Part shown: piece after piece, positions 27,001 to 34,539 of the stretch
Layout of the letters: every line of letters begins with the position of its first letter
Numbering within the stretch: position 1 is the stretch's first letter
Source: Mariniflexile sp. TRM1-10
GTDB taxonomy: Bacteria > Bacteroidota > Bacteroidia > Flavobacteriales > Flavobacteriaceae
Direction of reading: 5' to 3'
DNA length: 64,000 nucleotides
Assembly (NCBI RefSeq): GCF_003425985.1
Contig: NZ_CP022985.1
Location: 4,200,001-4,264,000 of the forward strand
The notes under the pieces: model-generated
Told to the model about the DNA's origin: nothing
The model's input: only the letters and a program-made list of their open reading frames with translations
The model's database searches: none
Translations under genes and position numbers: made by a program

Positions 27001-29252
27001 GGGTCAACAATCAAACTTCTATTATTAATACTAGTTTAGAAGGAGGATGTTCTCCTATAGTTACAAATGATTTTGCTTCACAATCCATTGATTTTTGTAC
27101 TGGTGGTTCATTAACTATTACATGGCAAGTACAAGATTTATGTGGAATTAGCACTTCTACCGCTACATATACATATACTAAACCTACTCCAGTTGCTTTA
27201 GATCAACAAAATCTTCCTAGCAATATTACAGTTGAATGTGACAACATACCAAATGCAGATGTACTTACTGCTTCAACAAACTGTGGAGAAGTAAATGTTA
27301 TCTATAATGAAACAAGAATAAATGGGGAATGTGCTTCCTATTATGAATTAGTAAGAACATGGAAAGCAACAGATATCTGTGGTTCTTCTGTAGAACATAC
27401 TCAAACTATTACTGTGCAGGATACAACGCCTCCAGTACTTTCATTACCAGTTAATGTCAGTGCCGAATGTAGTGACGACTTATCTCCAATTGCCTTTGGA
27501 AGCGCAACAGCTACCGATAATTGCGATGATAATCCTGCTATAAGCTATGAAGATAAAAGAACGGATGGTGCTTGTTCCGGTACTTACACTATAACCCGTA
27601 CTTGGAAGGCGACCGATGCTTGTGGCAATGAGGCTACTGCAGACCAGGTTATTTCAATTTCTGATACGACAGCTCCTGAATTCGTAGAAACAAACCTTCC
27701 AGGAAATGTCACTGTTGAGTGTACCGCAGTACCTGCTGCCGAAACATTGACGGCTACAGATAATTGTGGAACTGCTACTGTAACAGTGAATGATGTTAGA
27801 GCTGACGGAAATTGTGTTAATAACTATACCATCACACGTACTTGGATTGCGACGGACGAATGTGGACTAACAAAAACGCATATTCAAACGATAACAGTTC
27901 AAGATACAACGCCTCCGACTTTTGTTGAAACATTACCTCCTACAAATTTAGTCGTAGAATGTGATGCTGTACCTGTAGCAGAAACTTTAACAGCTACCGA
28001 TAACTGTGGTTCTGCAACGGTTTCTGTTAACGATGCAAGAACAAATGGAAGTTGCCCAAAGAACTATACACTTACTCGTACTTGGACTGCTACTGATGAA
28101 TGTGGCAATACAACAAAACATACACAAATTATAACTGTTCAAGACACGAAGGCACCACAATTTGTGCAAACAACCCTTCCAACCAATATTACCGTGGCGT
28201 GTGATGCAATACCTACTGCTGAAACATTAACTGCTACCGATAATTGTGGAACGGCTACGGTATCAATAATCGACGCTGTAACAAATGGTGATTGTCCTAA
28301 TAATTATATCATTGCCCGTACTTGGACAGCTACTGATGAGTGTGGTTTAATAACTAAACACACGCAAATTATAACCGTACAAGACACCCAAGCACCAGTG
28401 CCTACCGCTACGTTCGACGAGGTTTTAAATGTGAGTTGTACCAACATCCCACAAGCCCCTGCGCTAACGTTTACCGATAATTGTTCGTCTTCGGCTAATA
28501 TTGTCGTGGTATTTAATGAAACAAATACCTTTCAAGATAATGTTTATAACGATTATGAAATTGTTAGAACATGGACCGTTAGAGACGCATGTGGCAATGA
28601 AGCAGTATACAAACAAATTCTTATCGTGACTCTTGATCAAAGAGAAACATATGTAGACGCTGGGAAAAAATGTTTTGATGATGGTATTGTGAATCTAAAC
28701 GATTTTGTTCCTAGTACATTAAATACAAATGGAACTTGGGAACTAATTGAAGGCAACCCAGCAGCAACACTAACTGGTAGTATTTTCAACCCAACAACGC
28801 TTGAACTTGGTGACGATTTCCTTCCAGATAGTGGTGGTATGGATTATAAATTCTGGTACACAACAACAGATAATGGTTGCATAAGCATTACCGAAGTAAC
28901 CATGAATATAAATGCCGATTGTGTGGTATTACCTTGTGGCGAAAACGACGTTGCAATATCTAAAGCAGTAACACCTAATGGGGATGCTTACAATGAATCC
29001 TTTGATATTACAGGTATTGAATTATGCGGATTCACTGCCGATGTTAAGATATTTAACCGTTGGGGCGCATTAATTTTTGAATCTAATAGTTATACCGTTG
29101 GAGAAAACATGGGGGAATGGAAAGGTTCCGCCAGTAAAAAATCTATTGGTGCAGCTAGTACAGTACCAAATGGAACTTATTATTACATAGTAACTTTAAA
29201 AGATAGTGGATTGGCACCATTTACAGGACCTGTTTACTTAGGAACCAAATAA
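18033..29252 (+). CDS. Giant T9SS-secreted repeat adhesin with type B sorting domain
   Basis: A 3739-residue cell-surface protein. In order: signal peptide (about 1-36, ending LLQVNA); an Ig-like domain (about 190-278); a PKD domain with SWDFGDGSATSS (about 279-366); an HYR-like domain; about 28 copies of a roughly 90-residue domain with up to four cysteines (about 466-3056); six HYR-like domains with the RTWxATDxCG and TVQDTTPP motifs (about 3061-3534); a spacer; and a C-terminal domain of the gliding-motility type (VTPNGDAYNESFDI, FNRWGALIFES, VPNGTYYYIV) that directs T9SS export, as in SprB. It is followed after ten bases by a PorP/SprF gene, the usual partner of type B substrates. The likely role is adhesion or gliding; the repeated domain is not one I can name. 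Confidence 0.9.
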   Translation: MKTTTFNLLLKTSIQIKHYLFAIVFLFIGLLQVNADCIIDTAATGGDNVMTGAELVAYINTNNCTGTITISDGVQIQLYTNITIPSTIDRLIIEDGGQIMWYANVTLTLAPNSAIVIENTTEQNTSHGGAGAISSSGPCNNNRRIDIGGFEYSACTGEGNVCIIFSDVIAAGGTIQIDPDFAVISGTDNQVCFVPTSIDVQLNGFVEGNPTYLWTVKSAPIGATVNFDPNNTVEDPIVTVSEPGTYVFNIEVTVSLSDECINKFVTVNADIEIVFLEGLSATTMAISPGAGETCNLNVDFTASTTNGGANLTYSWDFGDGSATSSLQNPSHTYATSDTYNVSLTVTDPDGLPPCNVVTVDKEVVITDNNPTITAPTPLNIEGCDVSAITVGTARFLYDSDGSNDIKDTYVNGDYTASDDGTIASITYIDVITNASCPIIVTRTFTITDDCGKTATAVQTININTPVINVTAPSAVNLVACTSEADILTAYNTWKNGFTVSGGCSPTDNMASFPELPADVACNGADLSFTLTATNCGSSESGLSTFKVVASPAVDVTGPGNVDTAACFYADDTALQNAYTAWLNTFSTVENGCGSDGDFTTAPVLASTLSICSNVDISLTYSADDGCTSDSVTASFKATAAPTVDVTGPGDVDTAACFYADDTALQNAYTAWLSTFSTVENGCGSDGDFTTAPVLASTLSICSNVDVSLTYSADDGCTSDSVTASFKATAAPTVDVTGPGNVDTAACFYADDTALQNAYTAWLSTFSTVENGCGSDGDFTTAPVLASTLSICSNVDVSLTYSADDGCTSDSVTASFKATAAPTVDVTGPGDVDTAACFYADDTALQNAYTAWLSTFSTVENGCGSDGDFTTAPVLASTLSICSNVDISLTYSADDGCTSDSVTASFKATAAPTVDVTGPGDVDTAACFYADDTALQNAYTAWLSTFSTVENGCGSDGDFTTAPVLASTLSICSNVDVSLTYSADDGCTSDSVTASFKATAAPTVDVTGPGDVDTAACFYADDTALQNAYTAWLSTFSTVENGCGSDGDFTTAPVLASTLSICSNVDVSLTYSADDGCTSDSVTASFKATAAPTVDVTGPGDVDTAACFYADDTALQNAYTAWLSTFSTVENGCGSDGDFTTAPVLASTLSICSNVDISLTYSADDGCTSDSVTASFKATAAPTVDVTGPGDVDTAACFYADDTALQNAYTAWLSTFSTVENGCGSDGDFTTAPVLASTLSICSNVDISLTYSADDGCTSDSVTASFKATAPVTITYNTPMDADLQSCDFTDQNAIDNDIANWVNSQTATITNNLTGGCSPNITNDFTSQSIDMCTGGSLTINWTIKDNCTESTVAATYTLTKPAGINHYFPDPVTVSACDFENQEDFDTKFAEWVDAEIIKMDDSYEGGCAPFTTHNFTNQTIDICTGGEIIITWLTNDKCEVNHTHTTTYTLTAPPAITYTAPEDADLQSCDYTNQTEVNTAFSTWVTAQTNAFAIANGCAPVLTNDSASVTVPELCNGGTATVKWTISDLCETIEVSADFNLTAPVAITYNAPSNDTSVASEFDDPDAAVAQANLDADIAAWITAQNATITNSVSGGCDPVVTNDYTNQSITFCNSGSIAITWTITDLCETINSITATYTFTQPEGIAFTDPSSKVADACDFDNDSPALAQTNLDADIAAWVSAQTDIITNSLTGGSPTVSHDHTDQSIALCDGGSITVNWTIEDICETINRSATYTINAPTAITYTAPEDADLQSCDYADQTEVSSAFSTWVTAQTNAFAIANGCSPVLDNDSASVTVPELCTGGTATVKWTISDLCETIEVSADFNLTAPTAITYNAPVGTDLQSCDYADQTEVNTAFSTWVTAQTNAFAIANGCAPVLTNDSASVTVPELCTGGTATVKWTISDLCETIEVSADFNLTAPAAITYNAPVGTDLQSCDYADQTEVNTAFSTWVTAQTNAFAIANGCAPVLTNDSASVTVPELCTGGTTTVKWTISDLCETIEVSADFNLTAPTAITYNAPVGTDLQSCDYADQTEVNTAFSTWVTAQTNAFAIANGCAPILTNDSASVTVPELCTGGTATVKWTISDLCETIEVSADFNLTAPVAITYNAPSNYTSVASEFDDPDTAVAQANLDDDIAAWITAQNATITNSVSGGCDPVVTNDYTNQSITFCNSGSIAITWTITDLCETINSITATYTFTQPEGIAFTDPSSKVADACDFDNDSPALAQTNLDADIAAWVSAQTDIITNSLTGGSPTVSHDHTDQSIALCDGGSITVNWIIEDICETINRSATYTLNAPTAITYTAPEDADLQSCDYADQTEVNTAFSTWVTAQTNAFAIANGCSPVLDNDSASVTVPELCTGGTATVKWTISDLCETIEVSADFNLTAPTAITYNAPVGTDLQSCDYADQTEVNTAFSTWVTAQTNAFAIANGCSPVLDNDSASVTVPELCTGGTATVKWTISDLCETIEVSADFNLTAPTAITYNAPVGTDLQSCDYADQTEVNTAFSTWVTAQTNAFAIANGCAPVLTNDSASVTVPELCTGGTATVKWTISDLCETIEVSADFNLTAPTAITYNAPVGTDLQSCDYADQTEVNTAFSTWVTAQTNAFAIANGCAPVLTNDSASVTVPELCTGGTATVKWTISDLCETIEVSADFNLTAPVAITYNAPSNDTSVASEFDDPDAAVAQANLDADIAAWITAQNTAITNSVSGGCDPVVTNDYTNQSITFCNSGSIAITWTITDLCETINSITATYTFTQPEGIAFTDPSSKVADACDFDNDSPALAQTNLDADIAAWVSAQTDIITNSLTGGSPTVSHDHTDQSIALCDGGSITVNWTIEDICETINRSATYTINAPTAITYTAPEDADLQSCDYADQTEVNTAFSTWVTAQTNAFAIANGCSPVLDNDSASVTVPELCTGGTATVKWTISDLCETIEVSADFNLTAPTAITYTAPEDDSSTACEFDLYDAIIAQSSLNADITAWVNNQTSIINTSLEGGCSPIVTNDFASQSIDFCTGGSLTITWQVQDLCGISTSTATYTYTKPTPVALDQQNLPSNITVECDNIPNADVLTASTNCGEVNVIYNETRINGECASYYELVRTWKATDICGSSVEHTQTITVQDTTPPVLSLPVNVSAECSDDLSPIAFGSATATDNCDDNPAISYEDKRTDGACSGTYTITRTWKATDACGNEATADQVISISDTTAPEFVETNLPGNVTVECTAVPAAETLTATDNCGTATVTVNDVRADGNCVNNYTITRTWIATDECGLTKTHIQTITVQDTTPPTFVETLPPTNLVVECDAVPVAETLTATDNCGSATVSVNDARTNGSCPKNYTLTRTWTATDECGNTTKHTQIITVQDTKAPQFVQTTLPTNITVACDAIPTAETLTATDNCGTATVSIIDAVTNGDCPNNYIIARTWTATDECGLITKHTQIITVQDTQAPVPTATFDEVLNVSCTNIPQAPALTFTDNCSSSANIVVVFNETNTFQDNVYNDYEIVRTWTVRDACGNEAVYKQILIVTLDQRETYVDAGKKCFDDGIVNLNDFVPSTLNTNGTWELIEGNPAATLTGSIFNPTTLELGDDFLPDSGGMDYKFWYTTTDNGCISITEVTMNINADCVVLPCGENDVAISKAVTPNGDAYNESFDITGIELCGFTADVKIFNRWGALIFESNSYTVGENMGEWKGSASKKSIGAASTVPNGTYYYIVTLKDSGLAPFTGPVYLGTK
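19689..21848 (+). repeat. Array A: eight 270-bp tandem repeats inside the adhesin gene
   Basis: Eight in-frame units start at 19689, 19959, 20229, 20499, 20769, 21039, 21309 and 21579, each 90 codons and differing at only a few bases. Each encodes VDVTGPG(D/N)VDTAACFYADD..., with cysteines in AACFY, ENGCGS, SICSN and DGCTS and a conserved Trp. A divergent unit precedes the array (about 19427-19688). Units 1 and 3 share the variant GGTCCCGGCAATGTC while the others have GGCCCTGGCGATGT, which suggests exchange between units. Confidence 0.97.
22404..26897 (+). repeat. Array B: nested higher-order repeat inside the adhesin gene
   Basis: Units are B (273 bp, beginning ITY(T/N)AP), C (297 bp) and D (291 bp). 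The order is B C D, B B B B C D, B B B B C D, B. The middle blocks 23265-24944 and 24945-26624 are near-identical 1680-bp super-units; 22404-23264 is a shorter version and 26625-26897 the beginning of another. B units carry four cysteines (QSCDY, NGCxP, ELCTGG, DLCETI); C lacks the first and D lacks the second. Two more divergent units lie at 21849-22403 and one at 26898 to about 27200. The DNA is visibly richer in G and C than the surrounding genes. Confidence 0.96.
27213..28635 (+). repeat. Six HYR-like domain repeats in the adhesin gene
   Basis: Six diverged repeats of about 80 codons encode LP(x)N(I/V)TVEC, ETLTATDNCG, RTWxATDxCG and ITVQDTxxP. They resemble HYR domains (Ig-like, adhesion-related). 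Unlike arrays A and B they are well diverged at DNA level, so they are older or under different constraint. Confidence 0.85.
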
Positions 29253-29262
29253 AACTTGACCT

Positions 29263-30183
29263 ATGAAATTTATTAAACATAATATAGTCGCTATTGCATT
29301 GTTAAGCTGTACGGTTGGAGTTGCACAACAGTTACCGCAGTTCACACAGTATATGTACAATACAATCTCTATTAACCCAGCGTATGCAGGTAGTAGAGAA
29401 GCTTTAAGTATTGTTGGATTGCACCGAAGCCAATGGGTTGGTTTTAAAGGTGGTCCAATAACACAAACACTGTCTATACACACACCTCTAAGAAACGATA
29501 GAGTTGGTGTTGGATTATCTTTTATTGAAGATGATTTAGGCCCTGAGAATTTCACCTATTTATATGGAGATTTCTCATATGCTATTCCAACAGGAAGAAC
29601 TGGAAAACTTGCTTTTGGTATTAAAGGTGGTTTTACCCAATATAGTTTGGATCCCGATTTTCGCGAAACGGAAAGTTTTGACCCTTCTATCTATGGTATA
29701 GAAGACCGTTGGACACCTAATGTTGGTCTTGGAATCTATTGGAGTACTAACAGAGTCTATTTTGGTTTATCAACACCTAGAGTATTAAACACCGATAAAA
29801 ATACCGAAGAAGGCTTTGAAGCCTTAGATAGATTAAGTTACTATTTTACAGGTGGTGTCGTTGTAGACCTAAGTCAAAGTTTTAAGCTAAAACCAGCATT
29901 TTTAGTTAAAGCTACTAATGGAGCTCCTCTTTCTTACGATTTAACGGCCAATTTCTTGTACAACGAAAAGTTTTGGTTAGGTGGCTCGTATAGAATTAAT
30001 GAAAAAACCGCAGCCATAGGTGGTATTGTAGATTTTCAAATATCCAGACAATTACGTGTTGGGTATGCTTACGAAAAACCAATCTCAGAAATTGCCCGCT
30101 ATACTACTGGAACCCACGAAATATTACTTATGTATGAATTCAAGTTCTTGAGTTCTAAATTAAAATCACCAAGATATTTCTAA
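29263..30183 (+). CDS. PorP/SprF family type IX secretion system membrane protein
   Basis: A 306-residue outer-membrane beta-barrel protein with a signal peptide (IVAIALLSCTVGVAQ, cleavage near residue 21) and the PorP/SprF hallmark QLPQFTQYMYNTISINPAYAG. Strong barrel strands continue to the end. SprF-type proteins are needed for secretion or surface attachment of T9SS substrates with type B sorting domains and are usually encoded next to them, as here, ten bases after the giant adhesin. The reading starts at ATG 29263. It is probably the dedicated partner of the adhesin. Confidence 0.92.
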   Translation: MKFIKHNIVAIALLSCTVGVAQQLPQFTQYMYNTISINPAYAGSREALSIVGLHRSQWVGFKGGPITQTLSIHTPLRNDRVGVGLSFIEDDLGPENFTYLYGDFSYAIPTGRTGKLAFGIKGGFTQYSLDPDFRETESFDPSIYGIEDRWTPNVGLGIYWSTNRVYFGLSTPRVLNTDKNTEEGFEALDRLSYYFTGGVVVDLSQSFKLKPAFLVKATNGAPLSYDLTANFLYNEKFWLGGSYRINEKTAAIGGIVDFQISRQLRVGYAYEKPISEIARYTTGTHEILLMYEFKFLSSKLKSPRYF

Positions 30184-30285
30184 TACTATTTTTTATGAAA
30201 TCGCTATTAACATCAAATTTGTCGCAGAAAAACACCTATGAAAATGGCGATACCATATGTCACTAAAAACAAATATTTTCTTCGT

Positions 30286-32202
30286 ATGAAAGTTAAAAAT
30301 TACATATTAGTTTGTATCGCATTAATGCTTAGTATCTCCATGTTTTCACAACAAGGAAAGCAAAAACGAGCAGATACCTTATTCAATAAATTCTCTTTTG
30401 TTAAAGCTGCCGAAGTTTATAAAGAGCTTATTGACAATAATTACAATAAAGACTATGCTACTAGGCAACTTGCCGATTGTTATGCCTTTTTAAGAGACCC
30501 AAACAGCGCATCTAGATACTATAAAACCGTTGTTAAACAAGAAAATGTACCTATAGAATATTACTATAAATATGCGCAGTCGCTAAGAGGTATGAAAAAG
30601 TACGACGAATCCCAAGAGTGGCTACAACGCTACAAAGATTCTGGTGGTGTTGTTAATGCTAACGATTTTTCTAAAGACATCAACTTTATAACAAGTGTTT
30701 TTGGTGCTAAACAACAATACTTTTTAGACAAAGTTCAGTTCAATTCCAAGTTTAGCGATTTTGGAGCTTTTGAACACAATGGGAAAATTTACTTTGCTTC
30801 ATCTAGAGATGAAGGTGTTGCCGTAAAACGTTTATACGGATGGAACGAACAACCCTTTTTGGATGTTTACATTACCGAAGTAGGTGCCAAAAGAAATGTA
30901 GACCATACCGCAAAAGCAAAAGGAGACATAAACTCCATTTACCATGATGGTCCTGTTACTATTACAAAGGATGGCAGAACCATGTATTTTTCTAGAAATA
31001 ATTATAAAGATAATGTTGAAGTAAAAGACAAAAAAGGACTTACCAATATGAAAATCTATAGAGCTACTTTAAGAGATAGCATATGGACAGACATTGAAGA
31101 CCTATCAATAAATAGTGACGAATTTTCAACACAACATGCGGCTTTAAATAGCGATGACACCAAATTATACTTCACTTCAGACAGACCTGGAGGTTACGGT
31201 GGTTCTGATATTTGGGTAGTTGACATCCATTCAGATGGCACACTAACAGACCCTCAAAATATTGGAGAAGTAGTAAACACAGAAAGTGCTGAAGGGTTTC
31301 CCTTTATAAATAATGAAGGTACATTGTTCTTTTCTTCCGACGGACACACAGGCTTAGGCTTGTTAGATATATTTGGAACTATTAAAGGTGAGAATGACGA
31401 GATTATTGATGTTATTAACTTAGGTGTTCCTGTAAATTCCAATAAAGATGACTTTTCGTTTACCATGAGCCCAAATGGCGTTACAGGTTATTTTGCATCT
31501 AACAGACCTGGAGGGCGTGGTGACGATGATATTTATGCATTCCATAGAGTACCAACATTACAAGTTGAAGGTGTTGTAACTGATGCTATTAATACAAAAC
31601 CTATTCCGAAATCCATAATTACATTATTTGATGATAAGAATAATCAAATAGCCTACATGGAAACCGATGAAAATGGTTTTTATCAAATAAATATAGATAG
31701 AAATAAAGACTATAAAATTGTCGCTAGTCAGAAAAAATACATAGATGACTATAGAACATTTACATCTAAGAACATTCAAACTGAGCTTACAACAATAACA
31801 GCCAATTTATTATTGAATCCTTTACCTGATGTTATAAAACTAGCTGAATTAAACACCATTTACTTCGATTATGATAAACACAACATAAGGGAAGATGCAG
31901 CTTTAGAATTAGACAAGATTGTCAATTTAATGACAAACGATTATCCAGAAATGGTAATCCGCATTGAGTCGCATACCGATTCTAGAGGCGCCCTTTCATA
32001 TAACGATAAATTATCTATAGACAGAGCCAATTCGACCTACGACTACTTAATTTCTAAAGGCATAGATCCTGCTAGAATTACAGAACACAAAGGTTATGGT
32101 GAACGTAGATTAACAAATGGCTGTGAAAATGGTGCAAAATGTGAAGAAGAGGCACATCAATTAAACAGACGTACACAATTTATAGTTGTTAAAATGGAAT
32201 AA
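30286..32202 (+). CDS. OmpA-family protein with TPR, beta-propeller and CarboxypepD-reg-like domains (paralogue 1)
   Basis: About 638 residues. In order: signal peptide (NYILVCIALMLSISMFSQ), TPR-like helices (about 25-135), WD40-like PD40 propeller repeats (about 165-420, with KLYFTSDRPGGYGGSD and GYFASNRPGGRGDDD), a carboxypeptidase-regulatory-like Ig domain (about 430-505), and a C-terminal OmpA peptidoglycan-binding domain (about 520-635, with IYFDYDKHNIRED, ESHTDSRG, ERRLTNGC and a terminal LNRRTQF). The start at 30286 was chosen because the signal peptide aligns with that of the next gene; an ATG 16 codons earlier gives an unlikely leader. This domain order is that of proteins encoded with T9SS type B substrates. 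Confidence 0.9.
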   Translation: MKVKNYILVCIALMLSISMFSQQGKQKRADTLFNKFSFVKAAEVYKELIDNNYNKDYATRQLADCYAFLRDPNSASRYYKTVVKQENVPIEYYYKYAQSLRGMKKYDESQEWLQRYKDSGGVVNANDFSKDINFITSVFGAKQQYFLDKVQFNSKFSDFGAFEHNGKIYFASSRDEGVAVKRLYGWNEQPFLDVYITEVGAKRNVDHTAKAKGDINSIYHDGPVTITKDGRTMYFSRNNYKDNVEVKDKKGLTNMKIYRATLRDSIWTDIEDLSINSDEFSTQHAALNSDDTKLYFTSDRPGGYGGSDIWVVDIHSDGTLTDPQNIGEVVNTESAEGFPFINNEGTLFFSSDGHTGLGLLDIFGTIKGENDEIIDVINLGVPVNSNKDDFSFTMSPNGVTGYFASNRPGGRGDDDIYAFHRVPTLQVEGVVTDAINTKPIPKSIITLFDDKNNQIAYMETDENGFYQINIDRNKDYKIVASQKKYIDDYRTFTSKNIQTELTTITANLLLNPLPDVIKLAELNTIYFDYDKHNIREDAALELDKIVNLMTNDYPEMVIRIESHTDSRGALSYNDKLSIDRANSTYDYLISKGIDPARITEHKGYGERRLTNGCENGAKCEEEAHQLNRRTQFIVVKME

Positions 32203-32276
32203 AATATATAGACTAATGTGTGTTTCAATAAATAAAAACTCTTTTATTAGATTTTTTAGTTAGGAACAAAGACCCC

Positions 32277-34190
32277 ATGAGATTAAAAAACTACATATTA
32301 ACCGGTATTGTTTTGACATTAAGTATGGCTGCTTTTTCGCAGTCTGGTTTACAAAAAAAAGCAGATACCCTATTCAACAAGTTTTCATTTGTTGATGCTG
32401 CCAATGTGTATAAAGAACTTATCTCAAAAAAATACAATGCAGATTATGCAACGAGACAACTAGCCGATTGTTATGCCTATATGCGTAACCCAGATAGTGC
32501 GGTGGTTTACTATAAAAAAGTTATTGAGCAACCTAACATACCAAATCAATATTACTATAATTATGCACAAGCCTTACGTGGTGTTAAAGATTATAAAGAA
32601 TCACGTGTGTGGTTAAAACGCTTTGAAGAAACTGGTGGAAACATTAAAGAATCTAAATTTTTAAAAGATGGCGATTTTATAAACAATATTTTTAATGCAA
32701 AACCACAGTATTTTTTAAAGGATTTTGATTTCAATTCGAAGTACAGCGATTTTAGTGCTTACGAAAAAGATGAATACATTTATTTTGTTTCTTCAAGAGA
32801 TGAAGGCGTATCATCAAAACATATATATGGTTGGAACGAAGAGCCCTTTTTAGATATTTATGTAAAAGCTAAATCTGGTACCGACAGTATTCCAGACAAT
32901 AAATCTAAATTAAAAGGTGATGTTAACACAGTATATCACGAAGGACCTTTAACCATTTCAAAAGATGGTAAAACCATGTATTTTTCAAGAAACGATTTCA
33001 ACGAACAAGTTTTAGGAAGAACAGATAAAGGCCTTACAAACCTTAAAATTTACAAAGCGACATTAGTTGATGGCAAATGGGAAAATATTGAAGAGTTACC
33101 TTTTAATAGCGACACCTACTCCATTTCCCACCCAGCTTTAAATAGCGATGAAACAAAACTATACTTTAGTTCCGATATGCCAGGAGGTTTAGGAGGTGTC
33201 GATATTTATTATGTAGCTATAAACAGTAATGGTTATGGCACACCTCAAAACTTAGGGAGTCCCGTTAACACCAATAAAAATGAAAGCTTTCCTTTTATAA
33301 ATAATGAAGGAACTCTTTTTTTGGCTTCCGATGGACATTTAGGATTGGGTTTACTTGATATTTTTGGAACGGTTACAGATGAAACCAATAAAATTGTTAG
33401 CGTTATTAATTTAGGTATTCCTGTAAACTCAAATAAAGACGATTTCTCTTTCTTTATGAATGAAGATGGCTTATCTGGATATTTTGCATCTAACAGAGAT
33501 GGTGGTATGGGTAGCGATGATATTTATGCCTACAACAGCGTGCCTCTATTAAAAATTGAAGGTACCGTAACCGATGCTAAAACAAATGCCCCTATAGCAA
33601 ATGCTACAGTAAACTTGCTCGACGGTAACAGTAGCCCCATTGCTTCCTTACGAACAGATGAAAATGGACATTATGACATTAATATAGATAGAGATGCAGA
33701 TTACTATATCCATGTTAAAAACGATGATTATATAGATAACACTTTAGCGGTAAGCTCAAAAGGTATTGATAGAAACATAACAAGCATTAGCGCAAATGTA
33801 TCGTTAAATCCAGATAAAAAAGTAACGCCTATTACAGAGCTACAACCTATTTACTTCGACTTTGATAAATATGATATAAGACGCGATAGTACCGTTGAAT
33901 TAGACAGAATTGTAAACTTAATGATGACGACCTATCCGAATATGGTTATTAAAATTGAATCGCACACCGATTCTAGAGGCACATCAGAATATAACGATAT
34001 TTTATCGGAAGAAAGAGCAAAAGCCACTTATAACTATTTAATAAATAAGGGTGTAGATTCTGCCAGAATAACCGAATACAAAGGCTATGGCGAACAAAAA
34101 TTAACCAACCCGTGTAACGGCACCATACCATGTACAGAAGCACAACATCAATTAAACAGACGCACACAATTTATTATAGAACTCATTTAA
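32277..34190 (+). CDS. OmpA-family protein with TPR, beta-propeller and CarboxypepD-reg-like domains (paralogue 2)
   Basis: A 637-residue paralogue of the preceding gene with the same domain order throughout: signal peptide (NYILTGIVLTLSMAAFSQ), TPR region starting LQKKADTLFNKFSFVDAANV, PD40 blades (KLYFSSDMPGGLGGVD, GYFASNRDGGMGSDD), Ig-like domain, and OmpA domain (IYFDFDKYDIRRDS, ESHTDSRG, LNRRTQF). The pair arose by tandem duplication and then diverged well. The final cysteine pair near the OmpA end is conserved (NPCNGTIPC). The 74-base spacer has no terminator, so the four genes from 18033 probably form one operon. Its stop codon overlaps a dispersed element. Confidence 0.9.
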   Translation: MRLKNYILTGIVLTLSMAAFSQSGLQKKADTLFNKFSFVDAANVYKELISKKYNADYATRQLADCYAYMRNPDSAVVYYKKVIEQPNIPNQYYYNYAQALRGVKDYKESRVWLKRFEETGGNIKESKFLKDGDFINNIFNAKPQYFLKDFDFNSKYSDFSAYEKDEYIYFVSSRDEGVSSKHIYGWNEEPFLDIYVKAKSGTDSIPDNKSKLKGDVNTVYHEGPLTISKDGKTMYFSRNDFNEQVLGRTDKGLTNLKIYKATLVDGKWENIEELPFNSDTYSISHPALNSDETKLYFSSDMPGGLGGVDIYYVAINSNGYGTPQNLGSPVNTNKNESFPFINNEGTLFLASDGHLGLGLLDIFGTVTDETNKIVSVINLGIPVNSNKDDFSFFMNEDGLSGYFASNRDGGMGSDDIYAYNSVPLLKIEGTVTDAKTNAPIANATVNLLDGNSSPIASLRTDENGHYDINIDRDADYYIHVKNDDYIDNTLAVSSKGIDRNITSISANVSLNPDKKVTPITELQPIYFDFDKYDIRRDSTVELDRIVNLMMTTYPNMVIKIESHTDSRGTSEYNDILSEERAKATYNYLINKGVDSARITEYKGYGEQKLTNPCNGTIPCTEAQHQLNRRTQFIIELI

Positions 34191-34340
34191 AGTTTTTGAA
34201 ATTAAGCGAAAATTAGGGGATTTTAGTTCTGTTGAAGGCTTTTTTGAGTTGCATAGCAGCGCTACGGAAGGAAGAAAAGGCAAAAACAGAGCTGAAATCA
34301 GCAATTTTTTAGCAAATTGAAAAACTTTAAATGAGTTCAT
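34178..34340 (-). repeat. Dispersed intergenic element, copy 2
   Basis: The ends are a near-perfect inverted repeat: GAACTCATTTAAAGTTTTT at 34180-34198 and its reverse complement at about 34320-34338. The left arm contains the last codons and TAA stop of the OmpA gene. The body, read on the minus strand, has TTTTTGCCTTTTCTTCCTTC then CGTAGCGCTGC, ACTCAAAAAAGCCTTC and AATTTTCGCTT, in the same order as in the copy at 5925-6215. The 34191-34539 spacer otherwise holds a terminator and an A/T-rich leader. Confidence 0.75.
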
Positions 34341-34380
34341 AATTAAAATGGAATAATTGAAGCTTAGTTCAATAATATTT

Positions 34381-34411
34381 AAAACCATCAGAGAAGCTTT
34401 CTTTGATGGTT
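34381..34411 (+). terminator. Rho-independent terminator after the adhesin/OmpA operon
   Basis: AAACCATCA pairs with TGATGGTTT around a 13-base loop, followed by a T run. It is the first hairpin after the two OmpA-family genes. Confidence 0.7.
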
Positions 34412-34539
34412 TTTTGGTTTTTACTAGAATGGAAATTACCTATTCTCCTACAAAAATTCATGGATAACAACTATACTCGTTAGATTTATACTATATTAGT
34501 AGCTAATTAAATCTAACTAATTAAATAGACAAATCATTA

